Shown: piece by piece, positions 1 to 10,925 of the stretch
Numbering within the stretch: the first letter of the stretch is position 1
Layout: each line of letters opens with the position of its first letter
Assembly: GCF_043290135.1 (NCBI RefSeq)
Contig: NC_134701.1
Location: 101,654,702 to 101,718,701 of the forward strand
DNA from: Rhipicephalus microplus
Taxonomy: Eukaryota > Arthropoda > Arachnida > Ixodida > Ixodidae
DNA length: 64,000 bases
Direction: 5' to 3'
Notes under the pieces: generated by a model
Database searches by the model: none
Told to the model about the DNA's origin: nothing
What the model saw: only the letters and a program-made list of their open reading frames with translations
Program-made: the position numbers and the translations under genes

Positions 1-144
1 CGAGGACTTCATGACTTAGATCATTGGAAGGCAATAGAATTCCACCTTTTTTTTGTTCTACACTTGGCCAGTTCTGCTCAAACGCATTCTTCCAGAGAAG
101 CTCTATAAAAGTTTTTGTACCTTTAAGTTGCACTTTCTGTTCTA

Positions 145-761
145 ACCAACAACCAGTTGTGTTGTCGCTATGCAGACTATGCTAAAGATCTTCTCAAGCA
201 CTTTGTTAGTGCTTTTGCTCATGACTCTGGAATAGGTCATGTGTCTTTCAATGTGGACTGCCGGTTGCACCTTTCTGATTATGTAAAATTTTGCGGTGCA
301 TTGGATTGCTTCAGCGCTTTGATTTTCGAAAACAACATGAAAAAAAAGATGCTTCGCAGGCATGGGAAACCCTTGCAGCAATTGGGGAAGTGGCTGGCTA
401 AGGAGCGGTCAAGCCCTGCCGAAAAGCTTTATGAGGAAAAGGGTGCTTTCACACCAAGCTGCCCTCACGATAATAGCCCACTGCCTTCGACCTGCTGTTT
501 GCCATGTTTTCGAACAGTGAAATGTTCAACCTTCATGATAAGCTCGGACGAGACAAGTGCTGCATGCTGAATGGAGTTGATATTATCATAAGAAATATCG
601 CCACCTTGAAGTCTACTCAGGAACTCCGTGTGGTCGGGCAAGATTTCCTGGTAAAGGAAGATCTTTACACAGTGCCTCTTCGGTCTTCAAGACTGGGCAT
701 ATACAGTGTTCAGATCTTTCAGAACTCAAAGTGTGGCGTCTCCATAATGTCCGAAACATAG
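145..761 (+). pseudogene. C-terminal remnant of an animal DNA-transposon transposase
   Basis: Two open frames continue one another across a frameshift near 500. The first (about 145-500) reads RYADYAKDLLKHFVSAF, then HLSDYVKFCGALDCFSA and FENNMKKKMLRRHGKPLQQL. This matches the block in animal transposase-domain proteins (CACTA/EnSpm-like group) where a conserved His/Asn segment precedes 'DDVK-x-G-LD-FSAFPFEN' and 'KPLQQ'. The second (504-761) reads DKCCMLNGVDIIIRNI and later PLRSSRLGIYSVQ, the usual extreme C-terminus. The usual Asn-His-Leu motif has decayed and the N-terminal catalytic region is absent, lying before the window or deleted. Family recognition is from memory and the superfamily is uncertain. 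The frameshift and missing N-terminus mark a dead copy. Confidence 0.6.
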
Positions 762-1039
762 TCTGCCTTCCATGGAGGAACTAGTTTGGGGTCATTCTAG
801 AGTTACATTTAATGTAACCTATGTTTTTTGAGGTTTGAATAGTATCCGAAGTTTTACATCCCTAAACCACAATATTTCAAAGTATAGGGCTCAAAAAATT
901 TTGATTATCTGGTGTTCCTTAATATGCACTGACATCGCGCAAGTACATGGGCCGTTGTGCTTTTGCATTTGTTTGTTTCGTGTTCTGTCATTCGTCTCGG
1001 TTGCTCTTTGCAGTGCATTGGTTCAGTTCACAGCTCCTC

Positions 1040-1140
1040 TACCATTTCACCTTCATCGAAAGGTGATCACCTTGGCAAGAATTGAACTTGCATCTTTTGG
1101 TTCATCAGCCTAGCACCTTAGTCACTTATCCACCGCGGCA
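1040..1140 (-). mobile_element. Degenerate tRNA-derived SINE head
   Basis: Read on the minus strand, this begins near GCCGCGGTGGATAAGTGACT and contains CAAGTTCAATTCTTG, a fair RNA polymerase III B-box. The plus-strand text ends with ACCTTAGTCACTTATCCACCGCGG. This parallels ACCTTAACCACTAGACCACCG at the end of the intact SINE near 58.4 kb. It is an old, mutated copy of the same kind of element rather than a working tRNA gene, because the cloverleaf stems do not close. Confidence 0.45.
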
Positions 1141-1957
1141 GATAGAAGTTTAATTATCTTTGGGAATTTAGCCAACTTTATTGTATTCTACAAGCTTTGT
1201 CCTATTGTTCTACTATTAGCCCTGTGTTGTACTGCAACATGCTAAGCTGTGCTTTGGTGAGCATGATCCTTTTCATATTGACATGAGCTATATGCGCTTT
1301 CATTTTAGCTGTTAATATTTGGCACATTACTTTTCGCTGCTACAGAGCCTTCAAACAAGTGCATTGTAAGCACTTGTGAAGGTATGAAAATTATTTCAAT
1401 TTCGTGACAAAGCTCTAGGTAGTTTAGCCTACAAAGAGCGATACAGTTGCACTATAAAACATTCTCACCTGCCAGATATGGCCAGTCATATTTCATAGTC
1501 TCAGTTGACACAAAAAACGTGGCATATAATAGAGGTAAAAGATGCAGAGGATTGCTCCTAGTATGATTATTTTTTTTTGCAATGCCTGAACATGATATAG
1601 CTCTGTAATTCATCCACTATCTCTTTAGTTACCTAAAGTTACCTTACTAGTTATTTAAACTGGCTACTTAAACGAAACCTGAGATAACTGGACATCATCT
1701 GTACTATAAATATATGCACTGCTCTGAATTTATTGCAAGTTATGAGGAATTTATTTCACTGTAGAAATCATTACATGCTCGTGTTTGTTGTGACCATTTC
1801 AGACAGGCAACTTTTTAGCTCAGTCAAATTAATTTATTTTACAGCTTCCCTAGTACAAAATGGTGGGTGTTTTCCCACAATATCAGGATGGTACTATTAG
1901 AATCTTTAATTGATTACTGTCTTTGACTTTACTAAAGCATATCTTCACAATCTTCAG
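1141..1957. other. Gene-free A+T-rich spacer
   Basis: No coding frame or repeat could be supported here. It separates the transposase remnant from the first DUF4806-type exon and contains homopolymer runs only. Confidence 0.5.
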
Positions 1958-2438
1958 ATGAACTACGCCCTCGTAGAATTTACTCAAACCAAGACTGTAG
2001 CAGTGGTTCCTACAATGTATATTTCACATAACAAATGCTGGTGGCCGAGTTATGTCACTTCTGAAAGGCAGCCGCCCATGGTGAAGAAATTGCGTCCAAA
2101 GAAGTTGATGTGGGACAAGCTCAAATTTTCCGCAATAGGATTATTAGGCAAGTGCTGCATTCAGGTATGCAGATTTTTAGAGTATAATACGAACTGAAAC
2201 TCATCCTAATGAGGTTATTTCATTGTAATTTTTTATTTAGCTACATATGACCATGCACGCAAGAATCTGAACAAGTGCGAGTATACGTCGGATCTGAGTA
2301 GTGGCTCTGAAATCAGCCAGAAAAGGTGTCGCCGTGCGCCTTTGGTGTATAAGGACTCGGACGAAAGTGAATTGGAGAATTGTAAGAGCACTTTGAAAAA
2401 GCTGCACACACCGGTAGTACCAAAACATTTTCCTCAAG
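1958..2438 (+). pseudogene. DUF4806-type protein, 5' exons 1 and 2
   Basis: Exon 1 (1958-2147) starts at ATG and encodes MNYALVEFTQTKTVAVVP followed by a KCWWPSY block. This is the N-terminal module typical of arthropod DUF4806 proteins. It ends at AG|GCAAGT, a canonical GC-type donor. The 93-bp intron (2148-2240) ends TTATTTAG. Exon 2 (2241-2438) encodes TYDHARKNLNKCEYTSDLSS and an acidic/basic linker, and ends at CAAG|GTGAGG. Exon 1 exits with one base and exon 2 enters with two, so the frame is kept. The alternative donor CAG|GTATGC at 2165 would break the frame. Exon 2 exits in phase 1, which fits the exon at 18035. The 5' half alone shows no disabling mutation. The call as pseudogene rests on the 3' exons. 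Function is unknown; a DNA-associated or transposon-linked role is only inference. Confidence 0.55.
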
Positions 2439-3539
2439 GTGAGGAAAATGTTTTCAATACTGCCTTGTAATAGAAAAATTTACTGCTTTAATGTTTAAAC
2501 GACTCTAATGATCAGTTTGTTTACACGACTTTAAGGGCTCGTATACCACCATTGGACACTTGCGTACTACTGTTGATGCACGTGCCTGTTGCGTTTCTAC
2601 CTCGGATGCTGAGGAAGGGTACTAGGAGAGATGTTCAAACGATCCGGGGAATGCAGCCTAGCGAAGAAAAGAGCGAAACGAGGAAACGCATAAAATTTCA
2701 CCAGCATTTACTACAGACTCGTACACAACTGCAACGCCACATGTACATTTCTGCCTCTCTGTAGTTCACGGGCCCTTTGAAACTTTGTTGTACAGTACGA
2801 TTGCTTGTTTTTCTAACATCTGGGGATGTCTCATGTGATCATCTATACAAGAGTGCCTTGTAAGGACCACAATGTCAATGAGATGACATAACCCGCATTC
2901 CGTGCCAGTTCAACTATTGCTACTGTAGTGCTCGGGAAGTACTCTTATCAGCAAGTGGGATAGGCAGAACGAACAGGAAAAATTGCCTCAGACAGGTTGT
3001 CTGATGTTTAGATAGAAGAGGCTATTCTTGTCAAAGGTGCCTTGTCATCCTTAGTGCGTTAGATTTAAGGGGGTAGTTGGCGTTGTGTTCACTGTTGGCA
3101 CGTATTGTTCGTACCAGAATGGACAAACGTGTGCGTATGATATGGATTTTGTTGGTTCCCACAGCGACAAACGCCTCCATAAGGCATGCCGTGAACACTT
3201 ACCATCTTAAAGTGAACACACCAAAGATAAAAAGGGTGTCTTGACAAAGATAAGTCCTCCTATCGAAACATGGGCTGACCTGTCTGAGGCACCTTTTCTC
3301 CCGTTCATTTTGCCTATCCCACAATGCGCTTCTGTCATCTGCCTTCTTAATTTGGGAATTTCACATCAGCAGGAGTTAATTGTCATTGAACACATTGAAG
3401 CAATGGGGCCATTTGCTCAGGAATACTGAACGTGTGACATGCGAGCTGACAGAAGTTTAGACTAATTCCTTGGTTATTGCAAAACGAGAGCATACCCCTG
3501 TTGAGTAAATGGTGCGTTGCATGCAATGCTTCGACTCTT
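2439..3539. other. Intronic DNA, 5' part of the large intron
   Basis: Follows the exon 2 donor. No coding segment is supported. Short frames here (for example around 2552-2764 and 3241-3429) have no recognisable family features. Confidence 0.45.
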
Positions 3540-3935
3540 AGGCCTTCCCTTAGTTGGCGGAGCATCTTCTGACCCCCAACGAAACGACCACTGATCTGTT
3601 ACAAGCTAAGCATCTGCATCATCTAGTCCACTGCACACATCGACTTATCCAGCTTCTAGGGACGCTCTGAACATAGGTCTGTAACGCATGCGATTCACTA
3701 ATGTAAATTTTGCATATGTGGCTAATTTATAATGAACAGAGGTTTGATTTGCTGTAACCTGCATTTCTTTTTATTTAAAAAAACAGAGGATTTAATGTTG
3801 AGAGTATCACAGCAGTAGGGTAGGGTGAAGAGAAATATTCCTTTGCTGTTTGTTAAAGTTAAGCTTAGTAAAGCTTGAAGCAAGCTTGGAACAAAAATAC
3901 TTGAAAAGCATCTGAAATTTCTTGGTTGTCGCATA
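3540..3935. repeat. Diverged direct repeat, unit 1
   Basis: Shares an ordered series of blocks with 3990-4385: TGGCGGAGCA, CATCATCTAGTCCA, TGCGATTCACTAATGTA/ATTCGATGTACTAAAGTA, GGGTAGGGTGAAG/GGGCAGGGCTAAG, TTAAGCTTAG and AATACTTGAAAAGC. Spacing between units is about 450 bp. Many substitutions and indels show that the duplication is old. Confidence 0.7.
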
Positions 3936-3989
3936 ACAGGTGCATGCCACTGTTGTGTATGTGGTGTCATGCTTGCAAAGGTTTTTTTC

Positions 3990-4385
3990 TCAGGACTGTC
4001 CTCAGCTGGCGGAGCAACTTTAGACCTCCGAAGAAATCACCACCGATCATTTGAAGCGCAGCCCCTGCTTCATCATCTAGTCCAGTGCACGCTTCAACTT
4101 ATCAAGCAGTCGAAGACGCTGTGAACACAGATACATAAAACATTCGATGTACTAAAGTACCTAACTTTTGCATGGGTGCCTAATATTTAGTTACTTAGTT
4201 GGAACAGCCTAAAGCTGTGTTTTATTTTAAGAGAACCCTAACGTTTTTATGTCAAAGATATCATATTAGGGCAGGGCTAAGGGGAATGTTTGTTTGTTGT
4301 TGGCTAAGCTTGGTACACTTTCTTGAAGCAACCTTTCAATGCAAATACTGGAAAAGCGTGTGAATGTTTTTTAAAAGAAAGGACA
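3990..4385. repeat. Diverged direct repeat, unit 2
   Basis: Second copy of the ~400-bp segment at 3540-3935, in the same orientation. No open frame is conserved between the copies, so the unit looks non-coding. Confidence 0.7.
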
Positions 4386-5384
4386 GAAAAATATTCTTGA
4401 AGGTGCTACAATGTGCTCAGTTTGGCGTACACGCTAAAGAGTGAAAATTTTGAAGCTATCATGAAGAACTGTCTTATAATGCAAGCATGTCGCTCTCAAA
4501 ATGCCAAAAAGGAAGTATTAAAATGCGTGGTATGGTTCACTTATAAGCATTTTTTCAAATACCTGGTTCTGCATCATTTCTTTTATTTCAAACTGTGGTC
4601 ACAGGGTGCTGATAATTTTTGGCGCTCAAAATATCCTGGGAAAATACTTTAGATTTAGTTCCTACATGTGTGTAATTTTCTCAAACTATTTCATCAAAGT
4701 TGATTTTTAGCGAGCTCCCTGGTTGGGACTGTTGGTGTGGAATGACCCAATACAAAAAACTTACCTACTTCCCAAATTTAGCATGAATATTACTGGCAAC
4801 AGGGCAGCTACCTGATCCTCCTTTCAGCTTTTTTTTAGCGCGCACTTTAAAAAATTCAAGACATAGGTACATCTTGTAGAGAGGAAAGTAGTAGCCTCAT
4901 TGTCTGGTTAATCTTGTTATTGGTGCCTATAGTCGTTTGGTTACCACTTTTAGGCCAGAAGGGGCATAAAAATCTTGAATTTTTGGCTTGTGTACAGCCA
5001 CTGTCTTTATTTCGTTTATAGCAAATCGCGATATAAATATCTGGCGACTCAACTGCTGATGATGGAGAAAGTAGTATGCCACCCCCCGAAAATGCCGCCC
5101 CCCAACCACTACCGATTTCAGAGCTCATATACTGTCTGTAAAAAAAACCTGGGAAACACGACACAAAATGCTTTTGTGGTTTTCTTGTCTCATCTACGAC
5201 AATAACAAATTTGACATGGTACACTCTGTTTACTTTTTTGCTTAGTTTAGTAGTTAGTTTGCATGCATGCGATAGCTCTATTATTTGAGCAAGGATGATT
5301 TCTTGCTCACACTTCTGAGTGTAGAGAACATGTGGTTTCTCCGTACTGCACTGTGGCACAGCATGTTGGCTACACCACTTGTCG
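4386..5384. other. Intronic A+T-rich spacer
   Basis: A 167-aa frame exists on the minus strand (4856-5359), but it has no family motif and overlaps similar frames on the other strand. I treat it as chance. No other structure is seen. Confidence 0.4.
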
Positions 5385-6420
5385 TCTTAGTTGAATAGTT
5401 TTAGTTTCAGTTTATTTCGGACGTAGTTACATGACATGAAATGTGTCCACGAGACAAGGCAAAAGGAGACTCGTATGTCTCCTGACGAGGCCTTCACCCC
5501 GGACTCACACGTCGGACAGTCAGGAGCAGAATCAGAGAAAATAAGTGCAATGCTCATTGCACAACCTATATAAACAAAAAACGAACAGTAAAAAACACAT
5601 TCGGATAAAAAATTATACAAAGTTTACATTGTTCAGGTTCAACAGTTTTATAAAGTTACATAAATATACAAAATTACATATTTTCGAGTTGAAAGAAAAA
5701 TAATTGTAATTTCAAGGAGGCAGGAAAACTAGCTTTACTTGTTCTTTAAAACGAGACATACTTGAGTTCTGATTAGCCAATTCGATTGGGGATGGGTATG
5801 CATTCAACAATGAAATAATCTGATAATCTATAGTTTTAGTACCATATTTAGTTCTTGCTCTTGATCCCGTCAATGAAATAGGGCGAAGGTCATATGCCAC
5901 TTGTTTATTTAGATATTTGCTTGAAAACATGGTGCGATCACGTTTGAATTCTCGGAAAATGATTGCTGCCAAAGAAAGCTGATATAACTGTGATAATGGT
6001 AGTACGTTGAGACTTTTATACAGAGAGTCAGTTGATGGGTGAGGATGGGAAGAAATCATTTTTAGGCTCCTTTTTTGTATGGAGGAAAAACGTTCAGCAT
6101 TCGTCTTGTTGCACGTACCCCAGACTAGGTGACAATATGTTAGGTGGGAATGAATAAAAGCGAAGTACAACTGTTTTCTAACACGCAGCGGCAATAAATA
6201 TTTTAGCCTGTATAACATAGCAAGTGATCTAAATAGCCTAGCCCGAACATACTTTATGTGCTCAGACCAGCTGAGGTCAAACCTAAAAACGACACCCAAG
6301 AAGCGGCAAGAGTCGACGGGCGTTATTATATTGTTGTTGATACCCAATTGTACGTTATGAAGAATATTCTGGGAAGTCTGCAGAATTGTCACGCAAAATT
6401 TAAGCTTGGCGTTTAGGTTC
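5385..6420 (-). pseudogene. 5'-truncated CR1/Jockey-like LINE, C-terminal reverse transcriptase end
   Basis: The minus-strand frame (about 6420 down to 5712) begins within the RT palm/thumb with LKFCVTILQTSQN. It continues through FLGVVFRFDLSWSEHIKYV, the FLGV..D.L.W..H motif downstream of the catalytic FADD. The C-terminal part with the Y..LV.....Y....W and IQKR motifs follows. Catalytic RT motifs and the endonuclease are missing, as expected for 5' truncation. The non-coding tail runs to 5385 and ends in AAACT-rich sequence on the minus strand. It lies in the large intron, antisense to the DUF4806-type gene. Confidence 0.8.
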
Positions 6421-6831
6421 GTACATGGATTTCATTTCTTGTAGACATCATTTAAAAAGGTTTACCAAGTTGGTGTACAAAAAATTTGCTTGTTCGCCTT
6501 TTTTTTCTCTTGGCACCCATACCCCCCCAAACGTGATCACCATTTGCTCGCCATTACCTTCTTTCTAGCATAAACAAGGACAGATTTTAGTCATTATTGG
6601 ATTGCTTATAATGATTCAAATTCCATCTTTATTGCCTTGGTATTTATCCCCTGATACTGTATTTGCATATGTTGAAACAGAAACAGGGGCACATCCAAGT
6701 GTGCTGGATCAACGTCCAAGCATACTGCATCAGCGAGACAAGGAGAGTTGAAAGTATTATTTAAGTTTAGCCGTGGACAATTATGTAGCCAAATGTATTC
6801 TCTGCCGATAATACACACGTGACATTTATTG
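6421..6831. other. Spacer between LINE fragment and gypsy element
   Basis: No gene or repeat is recognised. It ends with the 4-bp target site CAAG next to the left LTR. Confidence 0.5.
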
Positions 6832-6835
6832 CAAG
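6832..6835. repeat. Target-site duplication CAAG, left copy
   Basis: CAAG directly precedes the TGTAG start of the left LTR, and CAAG (16614-16617) directly follows the CA end of the right LTR. Paired 4-bp flanks are typical of Ty3/gypsy integration. Confidence 0.75.
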
Positions 6836-6993
6836 TGTAGCGAAGCCTCCGAACTATGAAATGGGTCGAACTCTTGCGTACCTTCTAGTGGGGCTACCCA
6901 AGAAGGACGCCCCTCGTGCTGAGAGCCCGTGCTTTGCTGTGACTGTCGCCATTGCATATTCTCGCTCGTTGCCGGCTAATAAACGCCTTAACA
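6836..6993 (+). repeat. 5' LTR of gypsy element
   Basis: 158 bp, beginning TGTAGCGAAGCC and ending CCTTAACA (TG...CA). It contains an AATAAA polyadenylation signal near the 3' end (GCTAATAAACG). It is short for a gypsy LTR. Confidence 0.92.
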
Positions 6994-6996
6994 ATT

Positions 6997-7011
6997 TGGT
7001 GGAGAGTGCTG
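6997..7011 (+). other. Candidate primer-binding site
   Basis: TGGTGGAGAGTGCTG lies 3 bp after the 5' LTR. It starts with TGG, complementary to the CCA end of a tRNA. Which tRNA would pair is not clear from memory. Confidence 0.35.
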
Positions 7012-7062
7012 CGATCCCTGTCTATGCCTTTGGAGCTACGATCACGTACCCTGCCATCTGCT

Positions 7063-8352
7063 ATGTACCAAGACGCTTCTCAGCAAACGCCTCCTCCAAT
7101 GCCACCCCCTTGTCCCGGTGTCCCCAGAATCCGCGATCCACCCATCTTCACTGGCGCTGATGGCACTGACGTGGAGGACTGGCTCGCCATTTACGACCGC
7201 GTGAGCGTCCCCAACAAATGGGACGAGGACGGCAAGCTGACAAACTTGGTGTTTTACCTTGCCGGTGTCGCCAGTTTGTGGTACAACAACCACGCGTCCG
7301 ATTTTGCCACCTGGTCCGATTTCAAGACCGCAATCGTCAACGTCTTCGGCCGCCCTGCTGTTCGCAAGCTGCAAGCCGAGCAGCGCTTGCGTGAACGTGC
7401 TCAGGAGGCTGGTGAGTCATTCACCAGCTATATTGAAGATGTCCTGGACCTATGCAACAAATCCAATCACACCATGTCCGAGTCTGACAAGATCCGAAAC
7501 ATCATGAAAGGCATCGACGATGATGCCTTCACGATGCTGCTCGCCAAAAACCCCGGCACGGTGGCTGAGGTCATCACACTGTGCCAGAGCTACGAGGAGC
7601 TCCACCGGCAGCGTTCGATGACCCGACGCTCCCCACCACGAGCTGCAACGCTTGCTGGCTTGGAGGCCAGTTGTGACCAAGTGGCGTTGATGGCAGAACT
7701 GAAGTCCTTTATCCGTGAGGAAATCGCGCGTCAGTTCTCCCTCCTGCCCTTTTCCCACCAACCTGCTGTTCAACAATCGGCTACTACCCTTCTCCCTCCC
7801 ATCCGCCGAGCGATTGAACAGGAAATAGCGGAGGTAATGCCTGCTTACCACCCCCAACAGCCTCCGGCTCCTGCGTCCCTGAGTTACGCGCAAGTGGTCG
7901 CCAGGCCACCCCAAGTCGTTCAAGCACCCGCCCCTCTGACCTACGCTGAAGCTGCTGCACGACCTCCGTCCGTTGCAGCGGGTATGCCCGCTACGTATGT
8001 TGACGTAACCCCTCAGCCTCAGCTTCAGTCCACCATGCAGCCACCGTTCCGTCCATCAGCCCTTGCGACATGGGTGAGACCTACCCCGGTGAACAGATCG
8101 CGCACACCCGACAACCGGCCCATCTGCTTTGCCTGCGGTTACGCCGGTCACGTGGCCCGTTATTGCCATCGCGTACAGCCGGCTCCAATTTCTTCACCTG
8201 TTGCTGGCCAACTCAGCCGTCCTTATCGCGAAGAACCGCCGTCTATGCCCCCTCGATCTCGCCCAGGTCCGTCTCGAAGATCACCGTCTCCACGACGCCG
8301 TTCCCTGTCTCCCATGCGGCCAAGTGCGGCATCTCATGAGCGGGAAAACTAG
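7063..8352 (+). CDS. gag: Gag protein of gypsy retrotransposon
   Basis: Structural protein, 429 aa. I chose the ATG at 7063 because the next residues ([15 protein letters not shown], then [19 protein letters not shown]) are the usual start of this Gag class. Earlier in-frame ATGs (6952 onward) fall inside the LTR. A Gag/capsid helical region occupies residues ~25-190. A Pro-rich linker with repeated '[10 protein letters not shown]'-like blocks follows. One CCHC zinc knuckle, [14 protein letters not shown], sits near residues 355-368, followed by an Arg/Ser/Pro-rich tail. The frame is fully open, ending TAG at 8350-8352. Pol lies in the -1 frame and overlaps by a few codons. Confidence 0.92.
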   Translation: MYQDASQQTPPPMPPPCPGVPRIRDPPIFTGADGTDVEDWLAIYDRVSVPNKWDEDGKLTNLVFYLAGVASLWYNNHASDFATWSDFKTAIVNVFGRPAVRKLQAEQRLRERAQEAGESFTSYIEDVLDLCNKSNHTMSESDKIRNIMKGIDDDAFTMLLAKNPGTVAEVITLCQSYEELHRQRSMTRRSPPRAATLAGLEASCDQVALMAELKSFIREEIARQFSLLPFSHQPAVQQSATTLLPPIRRAIEQEIAEVMPAYHPQQPPAPASLSYAQVVARPPQVVQAPAPLTYAEAAARPPSVAAGMPATYVDVTPQPQLQSTMQPPFRPSALATWVRPTPVNRSRTPDNRPICFACGYAGHVARYCHRVQPAPISSPVAGQLSRPYREEPPSMPPRSRPGPSRRSPSPRRRSLSPMRPSAASHEREN

Positions 8353-10631
8353 TCGTCGCAGTCCCTGAGGCAAGGACTGCGACGCTATCGCAATGTGAAA
8401 GCCCTCAGAGCAGCCCCTCGAATGTCATTGACGTGCTTGTGGACGGTGTTTGTGCATCGGCTCTTATTGACACTGGAGCTGCCGTATCAGTTATGGACGA
8501 AAAACTCTGCCGCTTACTTCGAAAAGTGACGACGCCACTTTCTGGGTTATCCCTTCGTACTGCGAGTTTGCACCGGATTCATCCTACAGCAGGGTGCACA
8601 GCTCGCGTTGTCATCCAGGACGTTCTGTATGTCGCCCAGTTCATCGTCATTCAGGCATGCTCTCATGACGTCATCCTGGGATGGGACTTTCTCTCCCGCC
8701 ATGACGCCGTCATCCATTGTGCCGCTGCCGAAATTGAGCTCTCACCCTTCTCGCATTTGACGCCAGAAGACAGTCCCCCGACACTGAGCAAGATTCTAAC
8801 GAGAGACGATACAACAGTGCCTCCAAACTCGACGACGGCTGTGTCTGTCTACTGCGCTGGTCTCTCCGACACCATTGGACTTGTTTCGCCATCTGACCGC
8901 GCTTGCAGCAGGAAAGGGTTGCTAGTACCTTTCGCGACCGTGCAGGTCAACCAGGGCAACACTGCTATTTTTGTAACCAACCCGTTCCCGTACGCTGTTA
9001 CCTTGCTTCGAGGGGAATGTCTCGGCAGAGTGGAACCAGTCGACGACGCACAAGTCCTGGACGTACCCGATGACACGCGCGCTCCCAGGTCGTGTACCAT
9101 CAATGTTGTTTCCACTTCTGATTCGTCGTCTGCTGATGTATTTGGCCCCTCCATCGCTGACAACCTTACGGCCGTACAGCGTTCCCAACTTCTGGACCTG
9201 TTACAAGAATATCGTTCTTCTTTCGATGTCGGGCGAAGTTCTCTCGGTCGCACGTCCGTTGTTACGCATTGCATCGACACTGGTGACCATCCACCTTTAC
9301 GGCAACGTCCATATCGCGTGTCGCCTGCTGAACGTCGAGTAATTAATGATCAGGTTGACGATATGCTCCGACGCGACGTTATTCGGCCCTCCGACAGTCC
9401 ATGGGCGTCTCCTGTTGTTCTTGTTGCGAAGAAAGACGGTTCTGTGCGGTTCTGTGTAGACTACAGACGGCTCAATAGGATCACTCGCAAGGATGTTTAT
9501 CCACTGCCACGCATCGATGACGCGATTGACAGCCTTCATGGAGCCGATTGTTTTTCTTCTCTCGATCTGCGCTCGGGGTACTGGCAAGTACCCATGGCTG
9601 ACGACGCTCGACCGAAGACCGCCTTCGTCACGCCAGACGGCTTGTACGAGTTTAACGTCATGCCGTTTGGTCTATGTAATGCACCTGCGACCTTTGAGCG
9701 CATGATGGACACCATTCTGCGCAACTTGAAATGGTACACGTGCTTGTGTTACCTCGACGATGTCATTGTCTTTGCTCCGGATTTCTCCACGCATCTCCAA
9801 CGTCTGAAAGAAGTTTTCGCACGTGTGAGCAATGCCGGCTTACAACTAAATCTGAAAAAGTGCCGCTTTGCAGCACGGCAACTCACCATACTGGGGTACG
9901 TCGTGTCCAAAGACGGCATTCTTCCTGATCCTGCCAAGCTTCAGGCCGTGGCCGAATTCCCCAAACCTGCATCTGTCAAAGAACTGCGTAGTTTCGTGGG
10001 CCTGTGCTCATACTTCCGACGCTTCATACGAAATTTCGCCACGATCATATCACCGCTGACGAAGCTCCTTGGAAGCAACGGGCCCTTCAATTCGTGGTCA
10101 TCCGAGTGCGACGACGCGTTCGCGAAGCTCCGCCATTTGTTGACGTCGCCTCCCATTCTACGCCACTACGACCCTACAGCCCCAACGGAGGTGCACACGG
10201 ACGCCAGCGGAGTAGGCCTCGGCGCTGTCCTGGCGCAGCGAAAACCCGGATTCCCTGAATATGTCGTAGCATATGCAAGCCGTACGCTCACGAGAGCCGA
10301 GAAAAACTACACCGTCACGGAGAAAGAGTGCCTGGCGATCGTCTGGGCTCTTACAAAGTTTCGACCTTATTTGTATGGTCGCCCATTCGATGTCGTCACC
10401 GACCATCATGCACTATGCTGGCTTTCATCATTGAAGGATCCCTCAGGCCGTCTCGCCCGTTGGGCTCTTCGCTTACAAGACTACGATATCCGCGTGCTGT
10501 ACCGCAACGGACGCCAGCATGCTGACGCCGACGCCCTCTCGCGCTCCCCTCTGCCTGAAGGTGATGTGCTCTGCTCAGTATCCTCGGCTGCTGTTTCTGC
10601 CATTGATGTTGACATCATCGCTACCGAACAG
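8340..10631 (+). CDS. pol: Pol polyprotein 5' part: protease, reverse transcriptase, RNase H
   Basis: The open frame starts at 8340, after a stop at 8337-8339, and has no required AUG, as expected for frameshift expression. Aspartic protease: [12 protein letters not shown] near residue 42. [15 protein letters not shown], then [27 protein letters not shown] and the catalytic [12 protein letters not shown] near residue 470. Ty3-type RNase [17 protein letters not shown] and [12 protein letters not shown], then the tether ending [12 protein letters not shown]. At codon CAG (10629-10631) the frame runs into the nested LINE. The rest of pol resumes at 15151. No stop or frameshift is seen before the insertion point. 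Confidence 0.93.
8343..8384 (+). promoter_or_regulatory. -1 ribosomal frameshift signal at the gag/pol junction
   Basis: Pol is in the -1 frame and opens only after a stop at 8337-8339, so the shift must occur before the gag stop at 8350. In that 13-nt window is GGAAAAC (8343-8349), read in Gag frame as GAA AAC and followed at once by TAG. Four bases after the TAG-containing segment starts, a perfect inverted repeat begins: CGTCGCAGTCC (8354-8364), a 9-nt loop, and GGACTGCGACG (8374-8384). The slippery site resembles but is not the classical GGGAAAC. The stem, spacing and frame relation all fit programmed -1 shifting. Confidence 0.75.
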
Positions 10632-10640
10632 TGGGCAGAG

Positions 10641-10925
10641 TGGGCACGGTGGAGCGGCAACGATGCGGTCGCTCAGAAATCCGATTTTGCTTTTTGTGCA
10701 GTTAGTCGCCTGGTTTGGAACATTACCACCGCGTGCGAATCCAGCGCGTGCCAACTACTCTTCACCGGTGTTGCTGGCGGCCCCGATCTGGATGAACACG
10801 CCCCTGCGTCATCTGCCACTATCTGACGGTGGCATCCTTTCCATCGTCACCTGGTCCACAACACTGCGGGCGACTGCAGCGACGCAAGAGCATATAAAGA
10901 CCACGGAATTCTCCTGTTCCTTCAG
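10641..10925 (+). repeat. 5' promoter monomer 1 (285 bp)
   Basis: Begins TGGGCACGGTGGAGCGG and ends CTGTTCCTTCAG. It is repeated at 10926-11210 with no difference that I can see by eye. The length is 95 codons and it is open in the ORF1 frame. Preceded by 9 bp (TGGGCAGAG) that partly repeat the monomer start, perhaps a 5'-end template switch. Confidence 0.9.

Noticed and set aside
2165..2170. Alternative exon 1 donor CAG|GTATGC
   Set aside because: It would leave exon 1 in phase 0, incompatible with exon 2. The GC donor at 2148 keeps the frame.
4856..5359. 167-codon minus-strand frame
   Set aside because: No motif, overlapping frames in both strands, composition like the flanks. Length alone is possible by chance.
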